DNA from: Ilumatobacteraceae bacterium
Lineage (GTDB): Bacteria; Actinomycetota; Acidimicrobiia; Acidimicrobiales; Ilumatobacteraceae
Length of the DNA: 64,000 nucleotides
Direction: 5' to 3'
NCBI GenBank assembly: GCA_024644465.1
Contig: JAHEKY010000003.1
Coordinates: 1 to 64,000 of the forward strand
A program made the position numbers and the translations under genes. This document shows, piece after piece, positions 43,819 through 52,338 of the stretch. The first letter of the stretch is position 1, and each line of letters starts with the position of its first letter. The notes beneath the pieces were generated by a model that was not told where the DNA came from, did not search any database, and saw only the letters and a list, made by a program, of their open reading frames with translations.

Positions 43819-44475
43819 ATGGCCCTTGAAGTTTCCACGAACGACGCCGCTGCCCTGACCGACACGGACCTCGACGAACTGGCCTCGATGGAGGACGCGT
43901 TCAGTGCCGGGCAGCTGTCCAAGGCCAAGGAAGACTGGGTCCTGATCACGACCGCCCGGTTCGGTGACAGCCTCCACGGCTACTCGTTCTCGACGCTGGA
44001 GCGCATCGGCGGAACGCCATGTGTGCTGATCGGGCTGCTCAGCGTGAAGCGGTCGTCCAAGCGCGACCAGGTGCTCCGGGGCTTGATGAACGAGGCCTAT
44101 CACCGGGCACTGATGGCGTTCCCGGACGAGGACGTCGTCGTCGGCAGCCGGTTCGTCAACGCCGACGCGGTCGTCGCCTTCAAGGATCTCGACGATCTCA
44201 CCCCCGCGCCGGGCTCCCGTGCGGTCGGCGAGGAGCGGGCCTGGGGCCGGAGGCTCGCGAAGCGGTTCGGCATCGACGCGAAGTACGACGCCAACAGCTT
44301 CATCTCGACGAGCGGCGCACAGGACGGATTCATGGACTTCGAGGCGCTCAAGCCCGACAAGCTCGATGCGGACGTCGTGAAGCTGTTCTCCGCCGTGCCG
44401 GCCACGAAGGGTGGCGCGATGGTGGTCTACGGCTGGACGATGGCCGAGGACCTCGTCAAGCTCGGCAAGCGCTGA
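43819..44475 (+). CDS. conserved protein of unknown function
   Basis: A 218-residue soluble protein I do not recognise. It begins with a Thr/Asp-rich stretch, then a well-folded alpha/beta-looking core (EDWVLITTARFGDSLHGYSF, then TPCVLIGLLSVKRSSKRD). There are no membrane helices, cysteine clusters or nucleotide-binding motifs. The alternating strands and the KRSSKRD loop are faintly reminiscent of an acyltransferase-type core, but I would not assign it. Codon use matches its neighbours. It is followed by the nitroreductase gene after 13 bases and is probably co-transcribed. Confidence 0.75.
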   Translation: MALEVSTNDAAALTDTDLDELASMEDAFSAGQLSKAKEDWVLITTARFGDSLHGYSFSTLERIGGTPCVLIGLLSVKRSSKRDQVLRGLMNEAYHRALMAFPDEDVVVGSRFVNADAVVAFKDLDDLTPAPGSRAVGEERAWGRRLAKRFGIDAKYDANSFISTSGAQDGFMDFEALKPDKLDADVVKLFSAVPATKGGAMVVYGWTMAEDLVKLGKR

Positions 44476-44488
44476 ACCGGTCCGTCCC

Positions 44489-45097
44489 GTGACGGAGTTC
44501 GCGGACGTCGTGCGGGCGCGCCGGATGACCCGCGAGTTCAGCCCGGCTCCGGTCGATCGGGGAGTGATCGACGAGCTGGTCGATCTCGCGTCGCGCTCAC
44601 CGAGTGCCGGCAAGGTGCAGGGGTGGCACCTCGTCGTGCTCGAGGGCGACGCGACGGCGAGGTTCTGGGACATCACGTTGCCGGCCGATCGTCGGGCGAC
44701 GTTTCGCTGGCAGCGGCTCCTCGACGCGCCGGTGATCGCGCTCCCGTTCGCCGACGCCGGCGCCTATGTCGACCGGTACGCGGAGCCGGACAAGGCGGCG
44801 ACAGGGCTGGGGGAGGGGCAGGACGCCTGGCCCGCGCCGTACTGGACGATCGACACGTCGATGGCGGTGATGACCCTGCTGCTCGCCGCCGAGGACGCGG
44901 GGCTCGGCGCGCTCTTCTTCGGTGTCTTCCGCGAGGAGGACCGTCTGCGAGCCGAACTCGCCGTCCCCGACGGCCTCGAACTGCTCGGCGCGATCGCCCT
45001 CGGCCACCGGGCCGACGACGCCGGTTCGGCGCCCGGGCGAAGCGCGGCCCGGACGCGCCGGTCGCCCGATCAGATCATCCACCGCGACGGCTGGTGA
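44489..45097 (+). CDS. nitroreductase-family flavoprotein
   Basis: A 202-residue FMN-dependent oxidoreductase-fold protein. The N-terminal signature is ADVVRARRMTREFSPAPVD, followed by ASRSPSAGKVQGWHLVV and a C-terminal ALGHRADD-like segment, all typical of nitroreductases. The middle is shortened compared with classical NfsB types. The substrate is unknown. GTG start. It is convergent with the YyaL-type gene, with one base between stop codons. Confidence 0.85.
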   Translation: MTEFADVVRARRMTREFSPAPVDRGVIDELVDLASRSPSAGKVQGWHLVVLEGDATARFWDITLPADRRATFRWQRLLDAPVIALPFADAGAYVDRYAEPDKAATGLGEGQDAWPAPYWTIDTSMAVMTLLLAAEDAGLGALFFGVFREEDRLRAELAVPDGLELLGAIALGHRADDAGSAPGRSAARTRRSPDQIIHRDGW

Positions 45098-45098
45098 T

Positions 45099-47120
45099 TC
45101 AGTCGGCGTCGGGGCGTGGGGGCAGTGCCCGGCCCGTCAACATCTCGACGAAGCCCTCGACGGTGTCGTGCGGCAGCTGGCAGGTGTGGTCCCGGCAGAC
45201 GTAGGCGAAGCCCTCCTCGCGGCCGTCCCACAGTGGCGACGCGTACGGTTCGCCCCATGCGAGCACCGCATCGGGCCGCCAGACCGTGTGCGCGATCCGG
45301 ACGAGATCCGGGCGGTCGCCGACGATCACGACCTCGGTCGAGCCGCGACGGCGCAGGTCGACGGCGAGCAGCGCGTTCGAGTACATCCCGATCGCGTCGT
45401 CGAACTGGGTCCCGAGCAGGCGCAGGATGCGGTCGGCGTGGTTCGCGTAGCGCTGCTCGCCGGTCAGCGCGGCAAGGCGGAACAGCGCGAGCGCGGCGGT
45501 CGAGTTGGCCGACGGCGTGGCGTTGTCGGTGAGGTCCTTCTGCCGTACGACGAGCTGCTCGCCGTCGTCGGCGATCGTGTAGAGGCCGCCCTGCTCCGGA
45601 TCCCAGAACCGGTCGAGCATCGTGTCGGCGGTCTCGATCGCGGTCGTGATCCAGCGGGCCTGACCGGTCGCTTCCGACAGCCGTGTGAAGGCATCGACGA
45701 GGGCGGCGTAGTCGGCGGCCAGCGCGTCGTGGCGGGCGGGCGGGTCGCCGTCGGCGTGCCAGCTGCGATGCCAGTGGCCGTCCGGCCGGCGCAGCTCGCG
45801 CACGAGGAACTCGCCGTTGCGGATCGCCGCGTCGCGCCATTCCGGGTTGTCGAACACCGCCGCCGCCTCGGCGAGCGCGGAGAGGAACAGCGCGTTCCAC
45901 TCGGTGATCACCTTGTCGTCGAGGCCGGGGCGCCGCCGCTGTCCGCGGGCGGCCGCGAGCAGCGCGGTCGTCCGCTCGATCTCCGGTGGCCGCGCGAGTG
46001 TGCCGCGGGCGTGGGACCGGTTCGGGATCGATCGCCCCTCGAAGTTGCCGTCGGGCGTGATGCCGTACCAGTCGAGCGTCGCGTCGACGACACCGGGGTC
46101 CTCGCCGTCGAGCGCCGCGCGGACTTCGTCCGGCGTCCAGGTGTGGAACAGCCCTTCGACGCCGTGGCCGTGCTCGTCGGGCGAGTCGGCGTCCTCCGCT
46201 GAGTAGAAGCCGCCATCCGGGTGCTGCAGCGTCGTCAGCACGTAGCGGATCGTCTCGACGAGCACCTGCCGCCACTGCGGCGCGCCGATCACGATCAGTG
46301 CGTGGAGGTACGTGCGGCACAGCAGCGCCTGGTCGTACAACATCTTCTCGAAGTGGGGCACGAGCCACTCGCGATCGACCGAATACCTCGCGAAGCCGCC
46401 GCCGATGTGGTCGTACATCCCGCCGGATGCCATCGCGTCCAGCGTCGTCGAGACGATTTCCTTCGGGGCATCTGCGGCGGTCGACATGTACGCCCGCAGC
46501 ATCAGTTCGAGGTTGAACGTCGACGGGAACTTCGGGGCGCGGCCGAATCCGCCCCAGTCCGGGTCGAACGCCCCGGCCAGCCCCTGCACCGCGCGGTTGA
46601 GCTGATCGGCGCCGGGCAGGTCGTCGCCCGCGACGAGTCGGGCACTGCGCGAGATCGCTCCGACGAGCTGGTCGACATTCGACCTGACGTCGTCCGGGCG
46701 GTTGCGGTAGACGTCGTCGATTGCATCGAGCAGTTGCAGGAACGCGGGCTTCGGGAAGTACGTGCCCCCGTAGAACGGTGCGCCGTCGGGTGTCATGAAC
46801 ACGGTCATCGGCCAGCCGCCGCGACCGGTCATCGCCTGGACCGCATCCATGTACAGCGCGTCGACGTCGGGCCGTTCCTCGCGGTCGACCTTGACGTTGA
46901 CGAACAGCTCGTTCATCTTCGCCGCCACCTCGTCGTCCTCGAAGCACTCGTGGGCCATCACGTGGCACCAGTGGCACGCCGAGTAGCCGACCGACAGCAG
47001 GATCGGCACGTTGCGCTCGCGCGCCGCGTCGAACGCCCCGGTGCCCCACGCGTGCCAGTCGACGGGGTTGTCACGGTGCTGGCGGAGGTACGGAGACGTT
47101 TCGTCGGCGAGCCGGTTCAC
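45099..47120 (-). CDS. YyaL-type thioredoxin-domain protein
   Basis: A 673-residue protein of the DUF255/spermatogenesis-associated-20 family. The N-terminal thioredoxin-like domain starts with ETSPYLRQHRDNPVDWHAW and has a CHWC motif in GYSACHWCHVM. The rest is an (alpha/alpha)6 glycoside-hydrolase-like barrel with GGFYSAEDADS and FARYSVDREW. Members are widespread and cytoplasmic, with no settled function. The GTG start is supported by a -10 (TACCCT) seven bases upstream on the minus strand, with no Shine-Dalgarno. Confidence 0.92.
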   Translation of the reverse strand: MNRLADETSPYLRQHRDNPVDWHAWGTGAFDAARERNVPILLSVGYSACHWCHVMAHECFEDDEVAAKMNELFVNVKVDREERPDVDALYMDAVQAMTGRGGWPMTVFMTPDGAPFYGGTYFPKPAFLQLLDAIDDVYRNRPDDVRSNVDQLVGAISRSARLVAGDDLPGADQLNRAVQGLAGAFDPDWGGFGRAPKFPSTFNLELMLRAYMSTAADAPKEIVSTTLDAMASGGMYDHIGGGFARYSVDREWLVPHFEKMLYDQALLCRTYLHALIVIGAPQWRQVLVETIRYVLTTLQHPDGGFYSAEDADSPDEHGHGVEGLFHTWTPDEVRAALDGEDPGVVDATLDWYGITPDGNFEGRSIPNRSHARGTLARPPEIERTTALLAAARGQRRRPGLDDKVITEWNALFLSALAEAAAVFDNPEWRDAAIRNGEFLVRELRRPDGHWHRSWHADGDPPARHDALAADYAALVDAFTRLSEATGQARWITTAIETADTMLDRFWDPEQGGLYTIADDGEQLVVRQKDLTDNATPSANSTAALALFRLAALTGEQRYANHADRILRLLGTQFDDAIGMYSNALLAVDLRRRGSTEVVIVGDRPDLVRIAHTVWRPDAVLAWGEPYASPLWDGREEGFAYVCRDHTCQLPHDTVEGFVEMLTGRALPPRPDAD

Positions 47121-47127
47121 CGCGTCG

Positions 47128-47133
47128 AGGGTA
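47128..47133 (-). promoter_or_regulatory. -10 element of a leaderless promoter for the YyaL-type gene
   Basis: Minus-strand TACCCT followed by seven bases and the GTG at 47120. It lies three bases from the -10 of the divergent gene. Confidence 0.5.
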
Positions 47134-47135
47134 GC

Positions 47136-47141
47136 TAGCGT
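47136..47141 (+). promoter_or_regulatory. -10 element of a leaderless promoter for the YeaQ-type gene
   Basis: TAGCGT followed by six bases and the GTG at 47148; no Shine-Dalgarno. Paired with the divergent -10 at 47128-47133. Confidence 0.5.
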
Positions 47142-47147
47142 GGCGGC

Positions 47148-47420
47148 GTGGGCATCCTCGGGTGGATCGTGATCGGGCTGGTCGCCGGCGGGCTCGCGCG
47201 CTGGATCGTCAAGGACGACCGCCGCGGCTGCCTCTACACGATGATCGTCGGCGTGCTCGGCGCGCTGATCGGCGGGGCACTGATGAATGCGGCGGACAGC
47301 CGCGGCGTCGACGAGTTCTCGCTGCGCAGCATCGCCGTCTCGGCGATCGGGGCGGTGCTCCTGCTACTCGTCCTCCAGGCGATCGCGGGCCGAGGCCCGA
47401 GACGACCGCGCCGATTCTGA
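47148..47420 (+). CDS. GlsB/YeaQ/YmgE-family small membrane protein
   Basis: A 90-residue protein with three hydrophobic helices. The family signature GWIVIGLVAGGLARWIVKDD opens the protein, followed by GCLYTMIVGVLGALIGG. Members (transglycosylase-associated proteins) are stress-linked inner-membrane proteins of unknown mechanism. The GTG start is fixed by the family N terminus and by the upstream -10. It is convergent with the enoyl reductase gene, nine bases apart. Confidence 0.88.
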   Translation: MGILGWIVIGLVAGGLARWIVKDDRRGCLYTMIVGVLGALIGGALMNAADSRGVDEFSLRSIAVSAIGAVLLLLVLQAIAGRGPRRPRRF

Positions 47421-47429
47421 CCCGACGGG

Positions 47430-48209
47430 TCAGGCGCCGACCGCGTGGTATCCGCCGTCGACGTGGATGATCTCGCCGGTCGTCGCCGGGAACCAGTCCG
47501 ACAGCAGCGCGATCACCGCACGCGCGACCGGCTCGGAGTCGTTGACGTCCCAGCCCAGGGGAGCGCGGCCGTCCCACGTGTCCTCGAACAACGCGAAGCC
47601 GGGGATCGACTTCGCCGCCATCGTGCGGATCGGCCCTGCGGCGACGAGGTTCGAGCGGATGCCCTGCGGACCCAGTTCCTTCGCGAGATACCGCGAAACG
47701 CTCTGCAGCGCAGACTTCGCGACCCCCATCCAGTTGTAGGCGGGCCACGCCTGCGTGTTGTCGAAGTCGAGTCCGACGAACGAGCCGCCCTGGGTCATCA
47801 ACGGGACGAACGCATCGGCGAGTGCCTTGAGCGAGTACGTCGAGATGTGCATCGCAATGGCGACGTCCTCCCACGGTGCGCCCATGAAGTCGTCGCCGAG
47901 GCATGACTCGGGGGCGAAGCCGACCGCGTGGAGCACGCCGTCGACGCGCCCCCACTTCTCCGCGAGCGCATCCCGGACCGCCTCGCCGTGTGCCGGGACC
48001 GTGACGTCGAGTTCGTAGACGTCGATCGGCGCGTCGTCGTCACCGACGAGCTTGCGAGCGGTCCGCTCGGTCAGCTTGAGCGCTCTCCCGGCGCCGGTGA
48101 GCACGATGTCCGCGCCCTCCTCCCGCGCGAGGCGTGCGACTCCGTAGGCGAGCGACGCGTCGGTGAGGACGCCGGTGATCACGATGTTCTTGCCGTCGAG
48201 CAGACCCAT
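47430..48209 (-). CDS. fabI: NADH-dependent enoyl-ACP reductase (InhA/FabI type)
   Basis: Last-step enzyme of the type II fatty-acid elongation cycle, 259 residues. It has the variant Rossmann start GLLDGKNIVITGVLTDASLAYG and the catalytic pair in YNWMGVAK. Long stretches match mycobacterial InhA (KSALQSVSRY, SNLVAAGPIRT, ALLSDWFPATTGEII). Unlike mycobacteria it is not beside a mabA/fabG gene or hemZ. The ATG has a leaderless-type promoter (TAGCTT, six bases upstream). Confidence 0.95.
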   Translation of the reverse strand: MGLLDGKNIVITGVLTDASLAYGVARLAREEGADIVLTGAGRALKLTERTARKLVGDDDAPIDVYELDVTVPAHGEAVRDALAEKWGRVDGVLHAVGFAPESCLGDDFMGAPWEDVAIAMHISTYSLKALADAFVPLMTQGGSFVGLDFDNTQAWPAYNWMGVAKSALQSVSRYLAKELGPQGIRSNLVAAGPIRTMAAKSIPGFALFEDTWDGRAPLGWDVNDSEPVARAVIALLSDWFPATTGEIIHVDGGYHAVGA

Positions 48210-48215
48210 GTCGGC

Positions 48216-48221
48216 AAGCTA
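48216..48221 (-). promoter_or_regulatory. -10 element of a leaderless promoter for fabI
   Basis: Minus-strand TAGCTT followed by six bases and the ATG at 48209. The rest of the 151-base gap to mshC shows no clear promoter for mshC. Confidence 0.5.
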
Positions 48222-48360
48222 GTGCGGCGACGCGGTCGCCCGTGCGACGATCGTCACACGACGAGGGATTCTCGCCCGGGCAGGAGGGACCTGGCCCGGG
48301 CTGTGCCACGCTGTGCGGCATGCGTGCGGGAATGAATCGGCACCTCCGCGGGGTTGGCCC

Positions 48361-49485
48361 GTGACGATGCAGCTCTACGACACCGCGCGCCGTGCGATCG
48401 TCCCCTTCGAACCCGGCGAGACGGTGCTGATGTACACGTGCGGGATCACGCCGTATGACGCGACACACCTCGGCCACGCGGCGACGTTCGTCGCGTACGA
48501 CGTGCTGATCCGTCGGTTGATCGACAAGGGCCATGACGTCCGCTGCGTCCGCAACGTCACCGACGTCGACGACCCGCTGTTCGACCGGGCCCGTCAACTC
48601 GGCGTGCACTACTTGGATCTCGCCGCCGGCGAGGAGGCGCGCTTCGAACGCGACATGGAAGCGCTCAACGCGTTGCCGGTCTCGTCGAGCCCGCGTGCAT
48701 CGTCGGCGATTCCCGACATCCGGGGGTTCATCGGGATGGTCCTCGACCGGGGCTACGCGTACGAGGCAGGCGGTTCGGTCTACTTCGACGTGTCCAAGTA
48801 CGAGTCGTTCGGCTCGATGAGCGGGTATTCGCACGACGAGATGATCGCCTACGCCCGCGAGCGCGGCGGCAATGTCGACGACCCGAACAAGCGCTCCCCG
48901 CTCGACTTCGTCCTCTGGCATCCGTCGGCGGACGACGAACCCGCATGGGACACGATGTGGGGGCGGGGGAGGCCGGGCTGGCACATCGAGTGTTCGGCGC
49001 TGGCGCTCCGCGAGCTCGGCACCACGATCGACCTGCACGGCGGCGGCACCGACCTGATCTTCCCGCACCACGAATCGGAACGGGCCCAGTCCGAGGCTGC
49101 GACCGGCGAGCAGTTCGTCAAGCACTGGATGCACACCGGCATGATCGCCAAGGACGGCGAGAAGATGTCGAAGAGCCTCGGCAACCTGGTCTTCGTCGAC
49201 GCCTTGCGCGAGGACTACGACCCACGGGCGATCCGGCTGGCGATCATCGAACACCACTACCGCGCCGACTGGGAGTGGGACGAGGAGCTGATGCCGCGCA
49301 ACGCGGCCCGGCTCGAGTCGTGGTCGGCGAACGCGAGGCCGAACGAAGCGCTGCTCGGTGCCGTCCGCGCGCGTCTGGACGACGATCTCGACACGCCGGG
49401 GGCGATCGCGGCGATCGACGCCGCAGCCGGCGCCGGCTCGGGCGTTCTCGAGGCGGCCGCACTGCTCGGCGTCGACCTCGTCTGA
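48361..49485 (+). CDS. mshC: cysteine:1D-myo-inositol glucosamine ligase (mycothiol synthesis)
   Basis: A class I synthetase-like enzyme of 374 residues that joins Cys to GlcN-inositol in mycothiol synthesis; it arose from CysRS. MshC hallmarks are YTCGITPYDATHLGHAATF (first zinc Cys and HIGH-type HLGH), NVTDVDDPLF, GRPGWHIECSALAL, GGGTDLIFPHHE and the KMSKS loop GEKMSKSLGN. It is shorter than CysRS and lacks the anticodon domain. The start is uncertain: GTG at 48361 is used, ATG at 48367 is close by, and an in-frame GTG at 48313 would add 16 residues. Confidence 0.93.
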   Translation: MTMQLYDTARRAIVPFEPGETVLMYTCGITPYDATHLGHAATFVAYDVLIRRLIDKGHDVRCVRNVTDVDDPLFDRARQLGVHYLDLAAGEEARFERDMEALNALPVSSSPRASSAIPDIRGFIGMVLDRGYAYEAGGSVYFDVSKYESFGSMSGYSHDEMIAYARERGGNVDDPNKRSPLDFVLWHPSADDEPAWDTMWGRGRPGWHIECSALALRELGTTIDLHGGGTDLIFPHHESERAQSEAATGEQFVKHWMHTGMIAKDGEKMSKSLGNLVFVDALREDYDPRAIRLAIIEHHYRADWEWDEELMPRNAARLESWSANARPNEALLGAVRARLDDDLDTPGAIAAIDAAAGAGSGVLEAAALLGVDLV

Positions 49486-49539
49486 AGACGATTCACACGC
49501 TGTTCACGGAACCGCCTTCGCACGCCGACATCGGTGACG

Positions 49540-49545
49540 TACTGT
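49540..49545 (+). promoter_or_regulatory. -10 element of a leaderless promoter for plsC
   Basis: TACTGT followed by seven bases and the ATG at 49553. A weak -35-like TTCGCA lies 17 bases upstream (49517-49522). Confidence 0.5.
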
Positions 49546-49552
49546 TCGGCTC

Positions 49553-50296
49553 ATGACCGATCGACCGGGCGCCGGCACGTTGCAGCGCAGTGTCCGGCGC
49601 GTCGGCGCGCCGATCGTCACTCGGCTGTGGGACATCGAGACGAGCGGGTACGAACGGCTCCCGCACGACGGCCCGGCGATCCTCTGCCCGAACCACATCT
49701 CGTTCTTCGACTCCGCCGCGCTCACGTTCACGCTGCCGCGCACCATCTCCTTCGTCGGCAAGGCGGAGTACATGGACTCGTGGAAGACGAAGTACCTCTT
49801 TCCGGCGATGGGGATGATCCCGATCGACCGTGCCGGCGGCGCGGGCAGCGCCGGTGCGCTCGACGCCGCTCGTCAGGTCCTCGAACACGGTGAGCTGTTC
49901 GGCATCTATCCCGAGGGGACGCGCTCCCGCGACGGCCGCCTCGGCAAGGGGCGCACCGGCGCAGCGCGCCTCGCGATCGCCGTCGGCTGCCCGATCTACC
50001 CGGTCGGCATCGTCGGCACCGATGCGATCCAGCCGCCGGGCGCCTCGGTGCCGAAGCTGCGCAGGACGTGTCAGGTCACGATCGGCCGCCCGATCCGCCC
50101 GGAGCGGTACGCCAACCGTGGCCCGGAGCACCTGCAGTGGCGCTCGATGACCGACGAGGTGATGTTCGAGATCCGTGAGCTCACCGGCCAGGAATACGTG
50201 CACCGCTACCACGGCGAGGCGGCGGAGACCGAACCGACGGTCGAGGCGCGGGTCACCGGCGCGTCCGAGCAACCGCGGCAGCTCGTTTCCGCGTAA
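49553..50296 (+). CDS. plsC: 1-acyl-sn-glycerol-3-phosphate acyltransferase
   Basis: PlsC-like lysophosphatidate acyltransferase, 247 residues. The catalytic motif NHISFFD (NHX4D) lies near residue 45, followed by FVGKAEY and the phosphate-binding motif YPEGTRSRDGRLGKG. GTDAIQPPG is another family block. The product phosphatidic acid would feed phospholipid synthesis, including the phosphatidylinositol route encoded just downstream. It lacks the long hydrophobic start seen in some PlsC proteins. Confidence 0.9.
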   Translation: MTDRPGAGTLQRSVRRVGAPIVTRLWDIETSGYERLPHDGPAILCPNHISFFDSAALTFTLPRTISFVGKAEYMDSWKTKYLFPAMGMIPIDRAGGAGSAGALDAARQVLEHGELFGIYPEGTRSRDGRLGKGRTGAARLAIAVGCPIYPVGIVGTDAIQPPGASVPKLRRTCQVTIGRPIRPERYANRGPEHLQWRSMTDEVMFEIRELTGQEYVHRYHGEAAETEPTVEARVTGASEQPRQLVSA

Positions 50297-50325
50297 CCAA
50301 CCGCCCAGCCGCGACCCGGCGCTCC

Positions 50326-50331
50326 TATCCT
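50326..50331 (+). promoter_or_regulatory. -10 element of a near-leaderless promoter for thrS
   Basis: TATCCT followed by nine bases and the thrS ATG. Transcripts would start within about three bases of the start codon. Confidence 0.4.
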
Positions 50332-50340
50332 GGGGGCCGC

Positions 50341-52338
50341 ATGTCGAACATCACGATCTCGCTGCCCGACGGTTCCTCACGGGAGCTGCCCGAGGACTCC
50401 ACGGTGCTCGACCTCGCCGCGTCGATCGGCTCGGGATTGCGCAAGGCGGCCGTCGCGGGCGCGATCGACGGGCGCGAGGTCGACCTCGGCACCCCGCTGC
50501 ACGACGGTGCCCAGGTGGCGATCATCACCAACGACACCGACGCCGGCCGCCACGTGTTGCGACACTCGACCGCGCACGTGCTCGCCCAGGCGGTGACCCT
50601 GCTGTTCCCCGGTGCGAAGTTCACGATCGGCCCGGCCATCGAGAACGGCTTCTACTACGACTTCGAGTTGCCGGACGGCAAGACGTTCTCCGAGGAGGAC
50701 CTCGAGGCGATCGAGGCGAAGATGCGCGAGATCGTCAAGGAGAACCAGCCGTTCGTGCGCTCCGAGCACTCGATGGCCGAGGCGAAGGAGATCTTCGCCG
50801 ACCAGCCCTACAAGGTCGAGATCATCGAGCGGGTCGAGTCAGCCCAGGAGGGCGGAGGCGCAGCTGACGCGGAAGACGCCGGTGAAGTCGCAGGCGACGG
50901 CAAGATCAGCGCGTACCGCAACACCGACCAGTTCGTCGACATGTGCGTCGGCCCCCACGTGCCCTCGACCGGCAAACTCGGGTTCTTCAAGCTGCAGCGC
51001 GTCTCGGGCGCCTATTGGCGTGGCAACGAGAAGGGGCCGATGCTGCAGCGGATCTACGGCACTGCGTGGGAGTCGAAGCAGGCGCTCAACGACCATCTCC
51101 ACCAGCTGGAGGAGGCACTCAAGCGCGACCACCGCAAGCTGGCGGTCGAGCAGGACCTGCTCAGCTTCCCCAGCGAGCTCGGCGGCGGCCTCGCCGTCTG
51201 GCATCCGAAGGGTGCGATCATCCGCAAGCTGATGGAGGACTACAGCCGGTTCCGCCACGAACAGGGTGGCTACGAGTTCGTGTACACCCCGCATCTCGCC
51301 GACTCCGGGCTGTTCGAGACGTCCGGTCATCTCAGCTGGTACGCCGAGGGGATGTACCCGCCGATGGAGATGGACAACGGCACGTACTACCCGAAGCCGA
51401 TGAACTGCCCGATGCACTGCCTGATCTACGGCAGCCGGCAGCGCAGCTACCGCGAGTTGCCGCTGCGCCTGTTCGAGCTCGGCACCGTCTACCGCTACGA
51501 GCGGGCGGGCACGCTGCACGGGCTGATGCGGATCCGCGGGTTCACCCAGGACGACAGCCACATCTACTGCACGAAAGAGCAGCTCGCGGAAGAGATCGCG
51601 GCGCTGCTCGACTTCGTCCTGTCGGTGCTCCGTGCCTTCGGCTTCGACGAGTTCACGTTCAACCTCTCGACGAAGGATCCCGAGAAGTACGTCGGGAGCG
51701 ACGAGATCTGGGACGAGGCGACCGAGGCGCTGCGCGAGGCACTCGATGCGCACGGGCTCGAGTACGCCGTCAAGGAAGGCGACGCCGCGTTCTACGGGCC
51801 GAAGATCGACATCGACGTGCGCGACGCGATCGGCCGCTCGTGGCAGTTGTCGACGATCCAGGCCGACTTCCAGTTGCCCGAGCGTTTCGACCTGGAGTAC
51901 GTCGGCGCGGACAACAACCGCCATCGCCCGATCATGTTGCATCGCGCCCTCATGGGGTCGATCGAGCGGTTCTTCGGCGTACTCGTCGAGCACTACGCCG
52001 GGGCGTTCCCGACCTGGCTCGCGCCGGTACAGGTCCGAGTCCTCCCGGTCGCGGAGGCGCACGGCGCCTATGCCGACGAGGTCGTCGCGCAACTTCGGGC
52101 GGCAGGCGCCAGGGTCGACGCCGCCGCGGCCGACGACGGCCTCGGCAAGCGGATCCGCACCGCGAAGATGGACAAGTTGCCGTACGTGCTCGTCGTCGGC
52201 GACGACGACATGGCCGCCAAGACGGTCGGGGTCAACCCGCGCGGCGGCGACGTCGAGCGCGACGTTCCGCTCGACGAGTTCATCGCCCGGTTCACGTCCG
52301 AGGTCGCGGACGCAGCATCGGTCGCGTTCGGTTCCTGA
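50341..52338 (+). CDS. thrS: threonyl-tRNA synthetase
   Basis: Class II synthetase of 665 residues. Domains in order: TGS (about 1-62), the editing/second additional domain beginning RHSTAHVLAQAV, the catalytic core with the zinc Cys in KPMNCPMHC and motif 2 in RYERAGTLHGLMRIRGFTQD, and motif 3 in HRALMGSIERF. The C-terminal anticodon domain starts near PVQVRVLPVAEAHG. An insert rich in Gly/Ala/Asp near residue 165-185 is a small lineage feature. The stop overlaps the HIT gene ATG. ThrS heads the PIM cluster in mycobacteria too. Confidence 0.96.
   Translation: MSNITISLPDGSSRELPEDSTVLDLAASIGSGLRKAAVAGAIDGREVDLGTPLHDGAQVAIITNDTDAGRHVLRHSTAHVLAQAVTLLFPGAKFTIGPAIENGFYYDFELPDGKTFSEEDLEAIEAKMREIVKENQPFVRSEHSMAEAKEIFADQPYKVEIIERVESAQEGGGAADAEDAGEVAGDGKISAYRNTDQFVDMCVGPHVPSTGKLGFFKLQRVSGAYWRGNEKGPMLQRIYGTAWESKQALNDHLHQLEEALKRDHRKLAVEQDLLSFPSELGGGLAVWHPKGAIIRKLMEDYSRFRHEQGGYEFVYTPHLADSGLFETSGHLSWYAEGMYPPMEMDNGTYYPKPMNCPMHCLIYGSRQRSYRELPLRLFELGTVYRYERAGTLHGLMRIRGFTQDDSHIYCTKEQLAEEIAALLDFVLSVLRAFGFDEFTFNLSTKDPEKYVGSDEIWDEATEALREALDAHGLEYAVKEGDAAFYGPKIDIDVRDAIGRSWQLSTIQADFQLPERFDLEYVGADNNRHRPIMLHRALMGSIERFFGVLVEHYAGAFPTWLAPVQVRVLPVAEAHGAYADEVVAQLRAAGARVDAAAADDGLGKRIRTAKMDKLPYVLVVGDDDMAAKTVGVNPRGGDVERDVPLDEFIARFTSEVADAASVAFGS

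Noticed and set aside
48307-48320. CACGCT just before an in-frame GTG at 48313 as promoter and earlier start of mshC
   Set aside because: The element touches the GTG with no gap, so transcription would begin inside the coding region; the start nearer the conserved QLYDTA was preferred.
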